Of a DNA stretch of 64,000 bases, positions 22,451 through 34,275 are shown piece after piece. A program made the position numbers and the translations under genes. This stretch comes from Adiantum capillus-veneris. Lineage: Eukaryota; Streptophyta; Polypodiopsida; Polypodiales; Pteridaceae. The notes under the pieces were generated by a model that saw nothing but the letters and a program-made list of their open reading frames with translations, ran no database searches and was not told the DNA's origin. How positions within the stretch are numbered: the stretch's first letter is position 1; each line of letters begins with the position of its first letter. The stretch covers positions 77,365,412-77,429,411 of the forward strand of contig CM043963.1 of assembly GCA_014529385.2 (NCBI GenBank), in the 5' to 3' direction.

Positions 22451-23966
22451 ATGCCGAGATGGGGAAAGGGGCGCGCCAAGGATGACTTCATCGATGATGG
22501 CTCCGACGAGGAAAAGCCTGCAAGGAAAGCGGCAAAGAAAGAGGTCGATGACACAGAAGGAATCACTGTCTGTGAGGTACTTTTTATTTGAAACATGCCA
22601 CCTTTTGTGAGGGAATTGTCTGCTTTCCGTACATGCAGCATGAGTGTCCATGCATGGGTTAAAAAATGGTGATTGACAGAGGCTGGAAAGCAAGGCGCAA
22701 TCTGAACACCGAGCCACATGGTGTGGCTGAGAAGGCCATGTGTTTGTGTAGCTTCGGTCTGAGTGTGTTGGCATTTTGGGCTCTATGGTTTGTGTTCTGA
22801 GACATACTTTGAAGGCTAAGCCAGAGCCGCCTCAGTTTTGTGTATATCCATATTCTGTGTCTGGGTAGTTTGTTCAATGGGCCTCAAAATTTTGTAGGTT
22901 TTCTTACCTTATATTTTAAAGTTTAGAGGAAAAATTTCCAAATTTGTAGGTGGAATTATATCAATCTAGGGTTCACCCCCAGCATTGGGGTATTCCTGTT
23001 GTCCTCGTACAGCCCTTTGGCAGTTGCGCATGGTCACATTCTGATGGTGTGGGGGGACGATGAACTGGCATAGTTCAATGAGGACATTAGAAACTGTAAG
23101 AATGACAATAAATCGTGTTTGCTAGTCTGCAGAATCTAGAATGGTAATGAAAATTTTGTGTCTTGAGCTCCAGAGAAATTGGTAACAAACTAATTTTCTG
23201 CAGACTTCTCTTTGCAACAAAGCTGTTGGCCTACTAGTTTTCACTTTTAGGTTGCAAAATGGTTTCATTAGACAAATATTCAATTTTTATTTAGGAAGAA
23301 AATGTAACTATACTGGAGAAGTAGCGTTGGGCTCATAAATTTGTCGTCTTTTCAGGGCGTTTTTTTTTTGTATTTAGAAAAATACAGGAAGGAAATATTC
23401 CAGTAGTATATGGTGAAGTAGGGTTTTGCAGTTTATGCACATGTGTGTTGCTTGATTTTTTGTTTAAATGAATTTGTAGAAACTTTGCTGGATATATTGG
23501 GTTTTCCGAATGATGCACATATCGATAAAATGACATACCATCCCCAATTCATGGCATTATAGTTTTTTCTACGTATCAGCTTTCAGGACACCGCAAGGTT
23601 ACCGTTAGGAGTTTCAAAGGCAAAGTTTACGTTGACATAAGAGAGTTTTACACAAAGGATGGAAAAGATCTACCTGGCAAAAAAGGTTGGTCTTGTGCCC
23701 TCAGCTGGCTGCTGTTTTACCACATCTATATAGCTATGATAATGCAATGTGGGTGGTACTCACAAGTAACTCTTCTCGTTAATTTTGCAGGGATATCTTT
23801 GTCTTTGGATCAGGTGCACAATTGATTAGGCTTCAAATTTCTATCTTGCCATGTTAGGTTCTTATCTTGCCCTGTTAGGTTCTTATCATTTCTTTTCTTT
23901 ATGTAGTGGGAAGTGTTGCGTGACAATGTAGAGGCAATCGATAAAGCTGTCAAAGAGAGCGTATAA
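22451..23966 (+). CDS. KIWI: KIWI/PC4-type transcriptional coactivator, four exons, intact
   Basis: Exons 22451-22576, 23580-23685, 23791-23813 and 23907-23966 (stop TAA included) join in frame to a 104-aa protein. All three introns (1003, 105 and 93 bp) are GT-AG. The N-terminus (MPRWGKGRAKDDFIDDGSDE) is basic/acidic and disordered. Residues 43 onward form the PC4 domain: HRKVTVRSFKGKVYVDIREF, then YTKDGKDLPGKKGISLSLDQ and WEVLRDNVEAIDKAV. PC4/Sub1 proteins dimerise, bind single-stranded and melted DNA and assist RNA polymerase II transcription. The size matches Arabidopsis KIWI (about 107 aa) rather than KELP, which carries an extra N-terminal DEK domain. ATG 22451 is chosen because it opens the acidic leader typical of the family. 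No disabling change is seen. Confidence 0.95.
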
Positions 23967-24159
23967 TGAGGTTTCTACTCTTTTGGCAAAGAAATTCCAG
24001 TTTTTGTCGTCCCCAACAAAGAGCCTATTTTTGGCCTTGCACTTTGATTTTTTGTGTCTATTGCACCTGCCACAGTACCTACCAAAAAAGTCTGTTTTCC
24101 TCTTTGCCCTTCGTGTGTGATGTCATCATGTATTGCGTTTGCTTGTAAACTATCTTAGG

Positions 24160-24548
24160 CTGGGTTTAGACGGAGCCGGAGGTAGAAGCGCTCTGCAAAC
24201 ATTTTGCCCCCCTAAGTTATCATGAAATGTACAGTAGAAGTATGCATAAGTTGGAATGTATGAAGTGGACGGACAGTCATTGACCTGCTCATGCCCCTGT
24301 GCCGCTTGTTGGATTTTTTAATGCCATGCTAACGTTAGGTGCAATGAAGGGAAAGAGCTGTTTTTAGGGTTATCAAGGTGAGTGTTTTCTTGAGTTATCA
24401 CTGGCTAGCTTTGGTCCCACCCTTTTTCTTAGTGCTTATCTTTGTTTTGCCTATTGGTGGTAATGGGCGTGTTTGGCTTGCTGAATGGATAATGTGCAAA
24501 GGATGAGTGCGTGTAATCATGGTACAAGCACTTCAAATGGTGCATCAG

Positions 24549-24555
<7 letters not shown>
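24160..24555. other. 3' flank of the KIWI/PC4 gene
   Basis: No further exon is seen. The 3' UTR and polyadenylation site should lie in the first few hundred bases after 23966; no canonical AATAAA was identified. Confidence 0.35.

Positions 24556-24599
<44 letters not shown>
24556..24599. repeat. (CT)n microsatellite
   Basis: About 44 bp of uninterrupted CT; the frames across it are artefacts. Confidence 0.9.
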
Positions 24600-24601
<2 letters not shown>

Positions 24602-24711
24602 TTACTGCTCGACAGGTTGGGTACAACAAGCATTTGCAGACTGAAGAAACATATACATGTATATATGTTTTTTTAACCATGAGTGCAGGGAAGTTAGTAA
24701 GTAGGGAGGTT

Positions 24712-24914
24712 TGTTATTTTTATTTTTAATAAACATATCTATGTTTACAATTGGGCTCGTCCTACACACAATGCCCACAAGGGGATATACCGTGGGAACC
24801 ACGCCCCCCAATGGGGAAAGAGGAGGCACCCATTGAGAACGAAGCCCGTGAGCCTCAAACCACCCTCGACGTTGGGGTTACATCACTATGCTCGACCAAC
24901 TGAGTTATGCTTCT
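24712..24914 (-). mobile_element. tRNA-derived SINE
   Basis: On the minus strand the sequence starts AAGCATAACTCAGTTGG, with a Pol III A box (TAACTCAGTTGG, 24907-24896). A B box-like GGTTTGAGGCTC follows at 24861-24850. Beyond it is a GC-rich body and a terminal A/T-rich tail (AACATAGATATG, then TTAAAAATAAAA). This is the layout of plant SINEs; the parent tRNA is not determined. Confidence 0.65.
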
Positions 24915-25346
24915 TGGGTAAAGAAACATATTGGCGTTAGCTAGGTTACAATGATTAAGTTGACTTGACATTGCGTAGTCTATTGCTCCTAGGCATTACC
25001 ATTGTGCATCCATGCCGTTTGACCTTTGAATCTGACAATCTTAGGTCTATGGACTGTGAGCAAATTTACAAGGATGCTTCTGTGTCGTAAGCTTCAATCT
25101 TTCTAATCACCTAACTTTCTAATTACTTGTATGAAGGCTTAGGCTTGTGTTTATTAATATGAATGGATATATTCGTGTGTGATATTGAGGAGTGTCTTGT
25201 TGGCAGCCTAATGATAGCTTTGGTTAGCCATTTTGTTATGGCTTGAATATTTGTGTGTTAGAAAGGGTGCGTCTCTTTATCAAGAAACACATATTGAGAA
25301 GCACCAAACATCCCTATCCAAAGGGAGGGGATTTAGTGAGGAGAGT

Positions 25347-25377
25347 TGTCAAAATCAACGATGCAATGGGGTAAACA

Positions 25378-25418
<41 letters not shown>

Positions 25419-25636
25419 GGTTCTATTGAACCAACCTTGGCAATGAATTGATGATGATACAATGGGGGTTGGTTGTGCTTATATAGCCACCTCTGTAAAT
25501 CGCCCTACCTAGTCTTTGAGACAAATAAGTAAAATTAATAACAAAAGCCAAAACTAATAATGCATCACATTGGGTAGTTCACTTGAGATGCCATAAACTT
25601 TATAGAGAGCACTACTTGCCCCTCTTTGCCACTCAC

Positions 25637-25678
<42 letters not shown>

Positions 25679-26479
25679 TTGCTAGAAGCGACTAGAAATC
25701 TGGTGTTGTGATTGTTATGGTCGCCACCACGTGTGCCATGCCGATCTCCTATGTCAATTCTTTATCACTGTTATCTCTGTTTAGCTTGCCTTTGCCTTTG
25801 TCCTCTTGTGAGTTCTTGCTTTTTTGCCTTTGGCTTTGCATTTCTAACCCAAACAAAGTGTCTCGTCACGTATATAACAATGGTTGTTGGACATTGTGAT
25901 ACCGAGGCCACTAACTAAGTACTGGTTATGTCGTCCTTGTCAAGCTTGCCTTTGCCTTTGCCTTTGTCCTATAGTGAACTCATGCATTTGCTTTTGGCTT
26001 CTAAAATCGCGAGCCAATCAAATTGATGGTTTCCTTGAGAGCTTTATTCGTGAATAGGCCACTAAATGGGTCTTAATCGATGCGCTATCCATAGCCAACC
26101 GTGGTTGTTCATTTTGGTTCATCCTTGGTGCTTGAAACTGCCTTGGAAACAACCTCATGCAATTGTCCTTTGGGACTCCCATGGCCATGCATTGCGATTT
26201 ACCACCAATTTCACATGTGGAGTCTACTCCATCTCTTGATGACATCTCAAGATGCGTGCAAGAGTAGCTAGCCGCCAAGAACTCTTGGCTTGTAGCATTT
26301 CAAACTTTGCATATTTGTCTCTTGAAATGCTACAAAAAAATGCCAGCGCTTTTTAAGACAACTCATCGACGGTCGGCTTTTCCACGAGCTTGCCTTCTTC
26401 AGTTGATCCTCTCCCGCCTTGCGATCATCGAGCACTATGCTCTGATACCATGTTAAAGTCAATGATGTGAAAATGTACA

Positions 26480-26513
<34 letters not shown>

Positions 26514-26698
26514 TGATGAACCAACCAACCTTGGCAATGAATCGATGATAATAAAATGGGGGTTACGTGCGCTTATATAGCCACCTCAAAAAATTGCCTT
26601 ACCCAGACTTCGACAAATAAGCAAAATGGATACCTAAAGTCAAAATAAATAATGGGATCACATTGGGCAGTTCACTTGAGATGTCATAAACTTTAAAA
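25347..26698 (-). mobile_element. second small LTR element (TRIM-like), minus strand
   Basis: Two related ~250 bp copies (25347-25602 and 26451-26698) begin TGT(C/T)AAA(A/G)TCAA(C/T)GATG, contain a GA tract and GCTTATATAGCCACCTC (TATA box on the plus reading), and end near TTCACTTGAGATG(C/T)CATAAACTTTA. GCTCTGATACCA at 26440-26451 is the reverse complement of the initiator-tRNA primer-binding site and adjoins the right copy, so that copy is the 5' LTR. The ~0.85 kb interior lacks pol. AGAGT occurs just outside both ends, a candidate target duplication. Exact borders are uncertain. Confidence 0.65.
25381..25675. repeat. GA and CT tracts in and beside the left LTR
   Basis: (GA)n at 25381-25415 inside the left LTR and (CT)n at 25637-25675 just inside the element. 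The right LTR carries its own GA tract at 26481-26511. Confidence 0.85.
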
Positions 26699-26969
26699 AG
26701 AGTCTCCTTGGAGAAAGATTAAGCTTATCAAGGTTCCATCATGCAATGGACATGAAGACTAGACTTGGCATTGCCATTGGATGGTGGTAATGCTACTCTT
26801 GACTCTATCATAGTTGTAGTCCTATTGATTGTTTTGGCTTTGCAAGTTGGTTGGTATTGGTAAAAGGCACCCAAAGAATCAAGTTTCCACCACGCATCCC
26901 TTTCTTGGTTGGCTTAGCCAAAGCATGAACAATCCTTGTATTATGGTGAAGGGAAAGAAAATGTGTGGC

Positions 26970-27370
26970 ACCTCTATAGCTAAAGCCTCCTTGTCATTTG
27001 GAAAGAAACTTCCTAAACTCAAAACCTTCACCAAATACACAATGTGGTCTCCTTTCTCCCAAAACTCAAGCATTCACGAATTACAAATCCAAAACATTGT
27101 GAGACAGATTGTAGAGCTTGGGCTTGGAATTATGAGCACATGCCAACCAAGAAACTTAGCAAACACACCTCTATAGCTAAAGCAGCCTTGTCATTTGGAA
27201 AGAAACTTCGTAAACTCAAAACCTTCACCAAATATACGATGTGGTCTCCTTTCTCCCAAAACTCAAGCATTGCCTTTTGGGAATTACAAACCCAAACCAT
27301 TATGAGACGAATTGTAGAGCTTGGGCTTGGAATTATGAGCACATGCGAACCAAGAAACTCAGCAAACACA
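26970..27370. repeat. ~197 bp tandem duplication
   Basis: CCTCTATAGCTAAAGC starts at 26971 and again at 27168, and the following ~195 bp match closely. The minus-strand frames through both copies (26879-27073, 27130-27393) are similar to each other for that reason only; no family is recognised. Confidence 0.85.
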
Positions 27371-27535
27371 CCATTTTTAGCCAACCAACTCAACTCTCAA
27401 AGAACTTAAAGAAAGACCCAAATCTCCAATCTCTTTCACTCTCTCTTGTAGCCTTGCCTTGAATCATTCCCTCGGTTCTCCATCAGCACACATCCGTGGG
27501 AACTTCAACAAACATAGAAAACTTTATACACAGAT

Positions 27536-28600
27536 TTGAAGAGAGGAGACAATATTGATAGGGATCCTAACAAGATCTATGGGAAAGAGCTTCTAGAGAA
27601 ACAGCGTAAAGAGCACCATGCCATTATGCTTGATAATTATTGTGTTTTTTGTGGATGGTTTTGCAATTTCTCTATGCGGACCCACTTGCATCACAACCTA
27701 AAAGGCAAAGATGAGAATATAAAAATCATTCGCAACAACTATGATGAAATCGATTTGCTTTCTTGGGATGGAGCTGATTACAAATGGCACATGGAGGACA
27801 TTTACAAATGTGTTGTGACCTCAAAATAATCAAAGCTAAAGTACACAAAATCAAAGGTAAATAAGAGGGTCGTCCAATTTAATTTTTTTCTTAAATTATT
27901 TTGGATATTATCACTCCATCTCATGAAGAATATGTGCATTTCATGGATAAGTGCACTAGTACATACAAAGTGTGAAGTCTCTCTTCCCCTTCATCTATTG
28001 TTATTTTATACAATTGCTTCTTTAGATTCACCTTACCATAGATCAAAAAACAAAATCAAGGTGAATCTAAAGAAGCAATTTTATAAAGTAACACTTAATA
28101 ATAGAGGACATTGCAAGCCTCGCCAATAGGCTTAAATGAATGGTCATCTAGCTCATCTACCACAAATGTGAAGTTCTTGAAGATGAGAAACTTCTTGTCC
28201 TTTCAAGTGCTTTTTCTAGACCTTATGACCTAGTCACAATTCTTAAAAAATGAAACCAATGCCATAATTACAAGTTCACTTTAAGAAAAAGAGAGAAAAC
28301 AAAAAAATCACACTCCACTTCAAGGGGAGGTGCACTTATGACTACATCAATAACAGAAACCTCCGAATGTTATACTTGTGGTTGACTAGGATATCTAGCA
28401 AATGATTGCTATTCAGACAAGAAATGTGCTCATTGTGGCAAGAAGGGCCATCTATCTACAAGACGTTATTTCAAGAAGAAACAAAAGAACAAAACCAACC
28501 GACAACAGCAACAGGAAGATGGAAAGATCAAGAACACGTAGTAGGTGGAAATGAAGATGAACATGAAGAAGTCAACAACCACATCTTTTTCTATGATTCT
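27536..28600 (+). pseudogene. retrotransposon gag remnant with CCHC zinc knuckles
   Basis: Near 28368-28470 a frame reads CYTCG, stop, LGYLANDCYSDKKCAHCGKKGH then LSTRR, i.e. two CCHC-like knuckles followed by a Lys-rich tail. Upstream are a 97-aa frame (27536-27829; contains CVFCGWFCNFSMRTHLHH) and broken frames. Most likely a decayed LTR-element gag, assigned on the knuckles alone. Confidence 0.5.
28012..28080. repeat. perfect 23 bp inverted repeat (hairpin)
   Basis: AATTGCTTCTTTAGATTCAC plus CTT at 28012-28034 is exactly complementary to 28058-28080, separated by 23 nt. Confidence 0.9.
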
Positions 28601-28609
28601 TAGTTTGGT

Positions 28610-29100
28610 GTACTGTCAAAAGACACACCCTTTGATTACCTCTATCTCTATTGATTATTGCATTTATGAGAGAGCTTAGGTATATGCTTAGTCAATACCA
28701 TGATCATTGTTGAACAGAGGCATTAGAGCCCTTTATGGGATATGACAATCTTCATCAATATGTAAATCATAGCCCAAAGCCCAAGGGTAGGGTTTCTACA
28801 GATGGAATGTATTCGATCACTCTAACCTCCATTTTTTGTGCCATGATATGAGAGTGTATGATATGATGTATCCATTGATGTGAGTTATATCAATATCTCC
28901 CATGATCCATACAAATTAGAAAAGGTATCCTGGCCATGTGCAAGAGCCAAATATTGTGGGATAAAATTTTCAAGTAACTTAGATCATCACATGTGTAGTT
29001 GGCTTCCTAGATGTTTCCCATTATCCTATATAAGGATCCCTATATACTCAATTTCAATAATGCAATTTCTAGTATCATTTCATTATAAATGGCATGTTGT
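28610..29100. other. non-coding, nothing recognised
   Basis: No domain, RNA gene or terminal repeat seen before the compound microsatellite. Confidence 0.35.
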
Positions 29101-29102
29101 TG

Positions 29103-29281
<179 letters not shown>

Positions 29282-29626
29282 TATTTCATGCAATTTGGAA
29301 ATTTGTTGTGTCATCATCCATATCAATGGTATGACAATAAAAGCTATCTTCCAACTCAAGCTCTAATTGCTTGCTACCATAGCTCAACCTTCCTCATCCC
29401 ATAAGACTCCACTAAGATTAGAAAAGGACACTTCTTAACGCTAGTTTGGCACCAAAACTAACCCTAGTGCCCTTTTGGGTTATTTTTAAAATTTTATATT
29501 AGAGAAACCGTAAAAACCCCTTGTGAGTGCCTAAGGTTTTGATACCCCCCATGGATATACTTCCTAGGGAAAACAGTATGGAGTGGGATTGCAAATCACA
29601 AGTTCATGAGACAAATGTGCGATTGA

Positions 29627-29925
29627 AACTATCTATGAGCTTGCACACATGCCTCTTCATAAATTTACAATGAAACAAAGCAACACAAACCATGACCTTC
29701 TTGCATGTACGTACTAAAAACTTCATATGTACATTGAGTGGCTTACTATGTTCTAGATGGATTCTGAGTACCAATATTTTTATCTGTGAACTAACTATGA
29801 GCTTATTTACAATGAAACAAGCAATACAAACCATCACCTTCTTGCATGTACAAAACTTCATATGTACATGGTGTGGCTTACTATTTCTAGATGGATTCTG
29901 AGTACCAATATTTTTATATGTGGAG
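29627..29925. repeat. ~150 bp tandem duplication
   Basis: CTATGAGCTT...TTTACAATGAAACAA...CCTTCTTGCATGTAC...GGATTCTGAGTACCAAT occurs twice in tandem, the second copy shorter. Confidence 0.8.
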
Positions 29926-30197
29926 CCAATCCAAAGCACCAACATAAGACTGCATTTGCAAAAATACGAGAATATTTTCCTTAGGTTTATGTGGCTTAAA
30001 TTTATTAAATCTTGTCTCCAATTTGTAAAATTTAGAAGTTGTGCTTTAGAAGAAAAAAAAAATCTTGAAAGCTTACCTGGAGTACTTGTGTACTCACTCT
30101 TGCCTTGTATCAAACCACGTGGTCTAAGGTGGGGGTTGATATTCTAAGATAACTCGTGTTACCTATGGAAGCTAGAGACTAGTATCAAATCTTGGGT

Positions 30198-30209
30198 TGG
30201 TATCAGAGC
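30198..30209 (+). promoter_or_regulatory. orphan primer-binding site of an LTR element
   Basis: TGGTATCAGAGC, the plant initiator-tRNA complement, follows a promoter-like stretch. The LTR upstream would end at about 30196 but no partner LTR or pol was found nearby, so the element is decayed or non-autonomous. Confidence 0.55.
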
Positions 30210-31020
30210 TTGGGTTGCAGCTTTTAAGAGCTTGGGTTGCAGCTTAAAAGCAAAAGCTTGACCATGCAATGGACGGTTGGGTTAGTTGCATGCAACTAAA
30301 TATAAACTTATAATTTGCTTGCTCTAAGGATCAACAAAAAGCTTGCTCATGTACACATATCAAAATTTCAACTAAAATAACAAAATTTTGACTAGATTTC
30401 AAGCTTGTCTAGACGAAAAAGGCCACAGTAATACACAAAAAAACATTTTGACAATCGTGTCCTTCAGTCATTGATTGAGAACATAAACTTGCCTTTGTGT
30501 TATCCTTTTAGGCAAGGGCTCCCAAATCTACAATTAATCTTTCTATAAGTCTTTCAAAAGAGATAGAGAGGACATACAACGTACTATCAAGATTTAAAAG
30601 CCTTATTTGGGAAACCCTCGACACATGTGCATAAAACTCTACCAAGAGAAATCAAACTTGGAGATCGGAAGCTCCTATGTAGGCTATCTCTCTTTCAGTA
30701 CTAGCCAAGAGAAGTTTCTTTTGATTTGATGGAACTATCAAGGCCATGTTGGGGATAAGCTTCGACCTATATCTCATCTTTTTCCAAACTCTTACTTGGA
30801 ACATGTATTCATGATGAGTACGCCATGTGCAAAGGTCCAACATCCATACAGATGGGGGGTGAGTTTTGCCACTTGCAGAGGGATGTCATTATATGTGTCA
30901 GCCTAGGAAGCCCATCCATCTCCTCTGTGAGAGGCGGTGTGCTTTCTTTATAATGGTACAAGCAAAGGTCTCTCTTTTCATAATGAATGGCTCACTCTCT
31001 TATATACCCTAATCACTTTT
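30210..31020. other. non-coding, nothing recognised
   Basis: Presumably the interior of the element whose primer-binding site is at 30198. No gag or pol motif was seen. Confidence 0.35.
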
Positions 31021-31038
31021 CACGGTTTTTTTTTTTTT

Positions 31039-31069
<31 letters not shown>

Positions 31070-31165
31070 GGGGTTTACAAGTATAGGTTTCTCTTTTCAT
31101 TATGAATGGCTCACTCTCTTATATACCCTAAGAGAGTGAGCCATTCATAATGAAAAGAGAAACCT
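30966..31165. repeat. T23-G25 homopolymers beside a perfect 37 bp hairpin
   Basis: 31085-31121 and 31129-31165 are exact reverse complements (37 bp) with a 7 nt loop TATACCC. A further direct copy of the same motif lies at about 30966-31012, before T23 (31026-31048) and G25 (31049-31073). Confidence 0.9.
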
Positions 31166-31449
31166 CTGCTTGGAGAATCACTCATGGCTCCTTAGAGCCA
31201 AACACCATCACAGAAGCCCACAGTCACAAGGAAACTCCATTTCAAGGCATGGAAACTCTATTTCCAAAAGTCCTCCATTTCTTGTTCCTTTGTTCTGTTT
31301 CTTCAGGATTTGGATGCATACAAAATATAACTATAAAAATCTATTTCAAAACAGTTCCATTGATAAGAGCAAGTCTTGGCAAGGTCGAGCAAGTCTTAGA
31401 TGACCTTGTTGGTTTGGTTTTTCAAGCTTGAAAAAAGAAAATTTTAAAA

Positions 31450-32030
31450 GCCAATACCAGAATTCAAAATCAAGGCACCCACTATATGTACATTCTCCCC
31501 AAACTTTCATGTGAAACAGCTTCAAAAATCAATTGGTGAGCCTATCCTTCAACTGAAAGAGGTAGAGAAGGAGCAACACCAACGCCAACTACCACACCTT
31601 GTAATCTAGCTTTGATATTCGACGCAAATGAAGCGTCAATAATTTCTTTTTTGTTTACAATGAATGTAGATTGAGGGTCTTCATGAGATCTATTCTCTTC
31701 GACAATATGTATAGGACAATATGCTCAACAATGGTGACCAAAGATGCTCTAGATTGTTTTTAATGGATGCAATAGGAGGGACTACTAGAAGAGATGGCCT
31801 TCCTTAGATGGTTGACATGTATGCCAATGTGGTATACATTTGAAAGGACAGATACATGCACAAAATTGATATTTTTAACCATAATTTTTGACCTTGACAT
31901 TCTTCGCAACCACACACACCCATTGCTTTCTTGCTTGTATTGATGGGGTGTGAAACTCTAGGCTACATGACCCTCTTCATCTCGCTTTGCCTCTCTTAAG
32001 GTGTTTCCCCATCATCTTGCCATCATGCAC
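31450..32030. other. left flank of the large RT element
   Basis: No gene recognised. Confidence 0.35.
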
Positions 32031-32033
32031 ATG

Positions 32034-32166
<133 letters not shown>

Positions 32167-32269
32167 TTTCACGGAACAAAAAAAAGCATAGCTGATAATT
32201 ATTTCAGGAGCCCTTCATCTACATCTCTATTATACCGCCCATTACATGATCACACAAACAGCTGTCACA

Positions 32270-32700
32270 CTAGAAGCATGTGTTTGGACGATCGGCCAAA
32301 GGTAGGATACGAGTCGCCAAGACGACCCCATACTCCCAAGTGCGTGGAGTAATGTTAAAATATCCTCTTAATTGATGACCATAACTACGGTACAAGAAAG
32401 CCTTATGAGAAGGTAGAAACAACGCTAGCAGGTATAACCGATCTAAAAAACCTGGCTTTATTGAATATTCTATGTAATAATACTGAGGACCTAGGCCCAA
32501 TACCTCAACAACCATCGCCAATCGGATATTGTTTTTGAAATGCTCTCGACCCCATAGAGTCACTAGGTCCTGATAGGTCCACCACTTGGTTTGAGACACT
32601 GAGGTTCCTAACCGCGGAATAAATGAAGTTCATAACGGAGTAAGGTTGCTCTCCGAGTAGATGTATTGGACAGATACAGATGTGCAGTTGCAATAGAAAA
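32270..32700 (-). pseudogene. antisense gene of the left repeat, frameshifted
   Basis: Homologous to the intact 171-aa ORF at 39973-40488. Relative to that copy it lacks one A in the GCGGAAATAAATG stretch (here GCGGAATAAATG, near 32616), which splits the frame. It also lacks 9 bp near 32567 and has a TAG instead of TAC near the C-terminus, ending the protein at RPNTCF. The downstream 109-aa part (MSQTKWWTYQDLV...) is otherwise well kept. Confidence 0.75.
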
Positions 32701-33723
32701 AACCTGTTCTTGAATGTATGCCATAATTTAGTAAATACGACTGGTAAGCAGATTAGCTGAAGATGCTAAACTCCGGAAAGGGTACTCTGGACTTTGTTTT
32801 TTGTAAATATGCCTCCCATCTTATATAGACCCACTGGTTTTTACTCCTAGACCAGAGAGAATTTTTTATATACTCTCACCATTATGATAGGTGGATTTTT
32901 TACCCTAGTGATAGCTGAATGACATTAAGCTTACTATAGGGATGGGAAGTAGGTGTAAAACTACTATGTATGATCATACGAGGCTTAATACAATAAAATT
33001 CTCAACTAATTGAAGGACCAGGTATCAACTATGGAATAGTTTGGTATCCATTACAAATTTGGTATTTGGTGTACAATATGAACTATCCGTGCATTCAAAC
33101 TTTATACTGTCTTATCATTGTTCAGAAAATGCTCTGTAGCAAGGTTTGTTTCACCAAGTATGCAATTTAGCTGTAGTGGATTTGGAAAATTGAATCTGGA
33201 CTTGTTTGTTTTGAAAAAATATCACTTTCTCTTTTAAACACACTGCACGACCCCGAGACCAAAAGGGAAAACTAAATAAAACTACCCGAAGGGTGGTTTA
33301 TCTCTCACCTTTTAGTATACCAAGAGCCTATCATATGGTTCGGGGGAATTATATGATTATAGACCCGAGGCCGGTTGCAATCACTCCGACTGGGTGGAGA
33401 CTATGGAAATGCCTAGTTATTTGGGGGGGGGCATAATGTGGCAGGCATTGCCGTCCTTGCATGTAACTTAAATCTTTACCTTGTATTAGGGAAAAATTGG
33501 GAAATACAGTATGGTGGCTTTTACTCTGAGTGAGCGGGCCTCCTACCACACGCTACCGCCTGTACTGAGGGGGGGTGTCCGTAGCCGATTAGTGTATGCA
33601 GGATTAACGCGTAAGGTGCCTGATTCTGCCGGATCACGTGTTTGATTTAATCCCTAAGACTTACCCGCATAATGTGACCTCGATGGGAGGTGCTGGTACT
33701 ACTGTGGGTCGTGTCTTTTGCAG

Positions 33724-33748
33724 ATGACTTCAACTTGTATAAATATTG
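33724..33748 (+). other. putative mini-exon in the left repeat
   Basis: TCTTTTGCAG precedes ATGACTTCAACTTGTATAA and the segment ends at ATATTG/GTGAGT, giving textbook acceptor and donor signals around 25 nt. The same signals are present in the right repeat near 41496-41522. It could be a spliced leader exon of the element's sense transcript. Confidence 0.35.
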
Positions 33749-33853
33749 GTGAGTACTCATACTCACTTAGCATCATCGTTTTTGGTTCACTTCTCTGCGT
33801 GTGTGAGGTCATTACTGCGTGTGAGAGTGTCTGCTCAAGCTGTGGTCGCATCA

Positions 33854-33908
33854 TGCCGAAAAAATCTGAAAAATCGATTGTGGAAGTTCCCTCGGCTCCT
33901 AATCTACA
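33854..33908 (+). CDS. putative 5' coding exon of the RT element
   Basis: An ATG opens MPKKSEKSIVEVPSAPNLQ, a basic start, just before a candidate donor (CTACAG/GTTAAC). It is conserved in the right repeat (near 41628). It may be spliced to the exon at 36188 and to ORF1, which has no ATG of its own at a sensible position. Splicing is inferred only. Confidence 0.3.
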
Positions 33909-34207
33909 GGTTAACTTAAAATCTATTCTGCTCTTTTTGAATTGGTGTATTGCCGGAAGTTCTGGCTGTAGCAAGTTTTCTCTACTAAATGGAATTTTCT
34001 GGATGGTGTGGAATTTAAAGGGAAAGAGGTTTGTATGTGGTAGATGATGCGATCTCTTGTGGAACTGCTACGCAGTAGGTGTATTGAAAAGGATACTGTT
34101 GGTTTTTGAAATAAAATCAGAAATTCAATTAAAAAAAGGGTGTGCTGTATTGGGTGTATAAGATGGTATGAAAATTGTTTGGGCAGCTGTAATACTACAG
34201 GGCTTGG

Positions 34208-34275
34208 TACCATGGGTAAGTGGATAAGACCCTGGACTGTTTTGGGTTCTCGATATAGTGCATATTTTTGAATCG
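34208..34275 (+). other. tRNA-like segment in both long repeats
   Basis: ACCATGGGTAAGTGGATAAG resembles a Leu/Ser-type A box and D arm, and TTTTTGAATCGGC about 60 nt later resembles a B box. The homologous segment is near 41987-42053. Stems are imperfect, so this is not annotated as a tRNA gene; it could be a tRNA-derived Pol III promoter. Confidence 0.3.

Noticed and set aside
32505-32693. Independent 62-aa gene on the minus strand
   Set aside because: It is the frameshifted front part of the antisense gene that is intact at 39973-40488.
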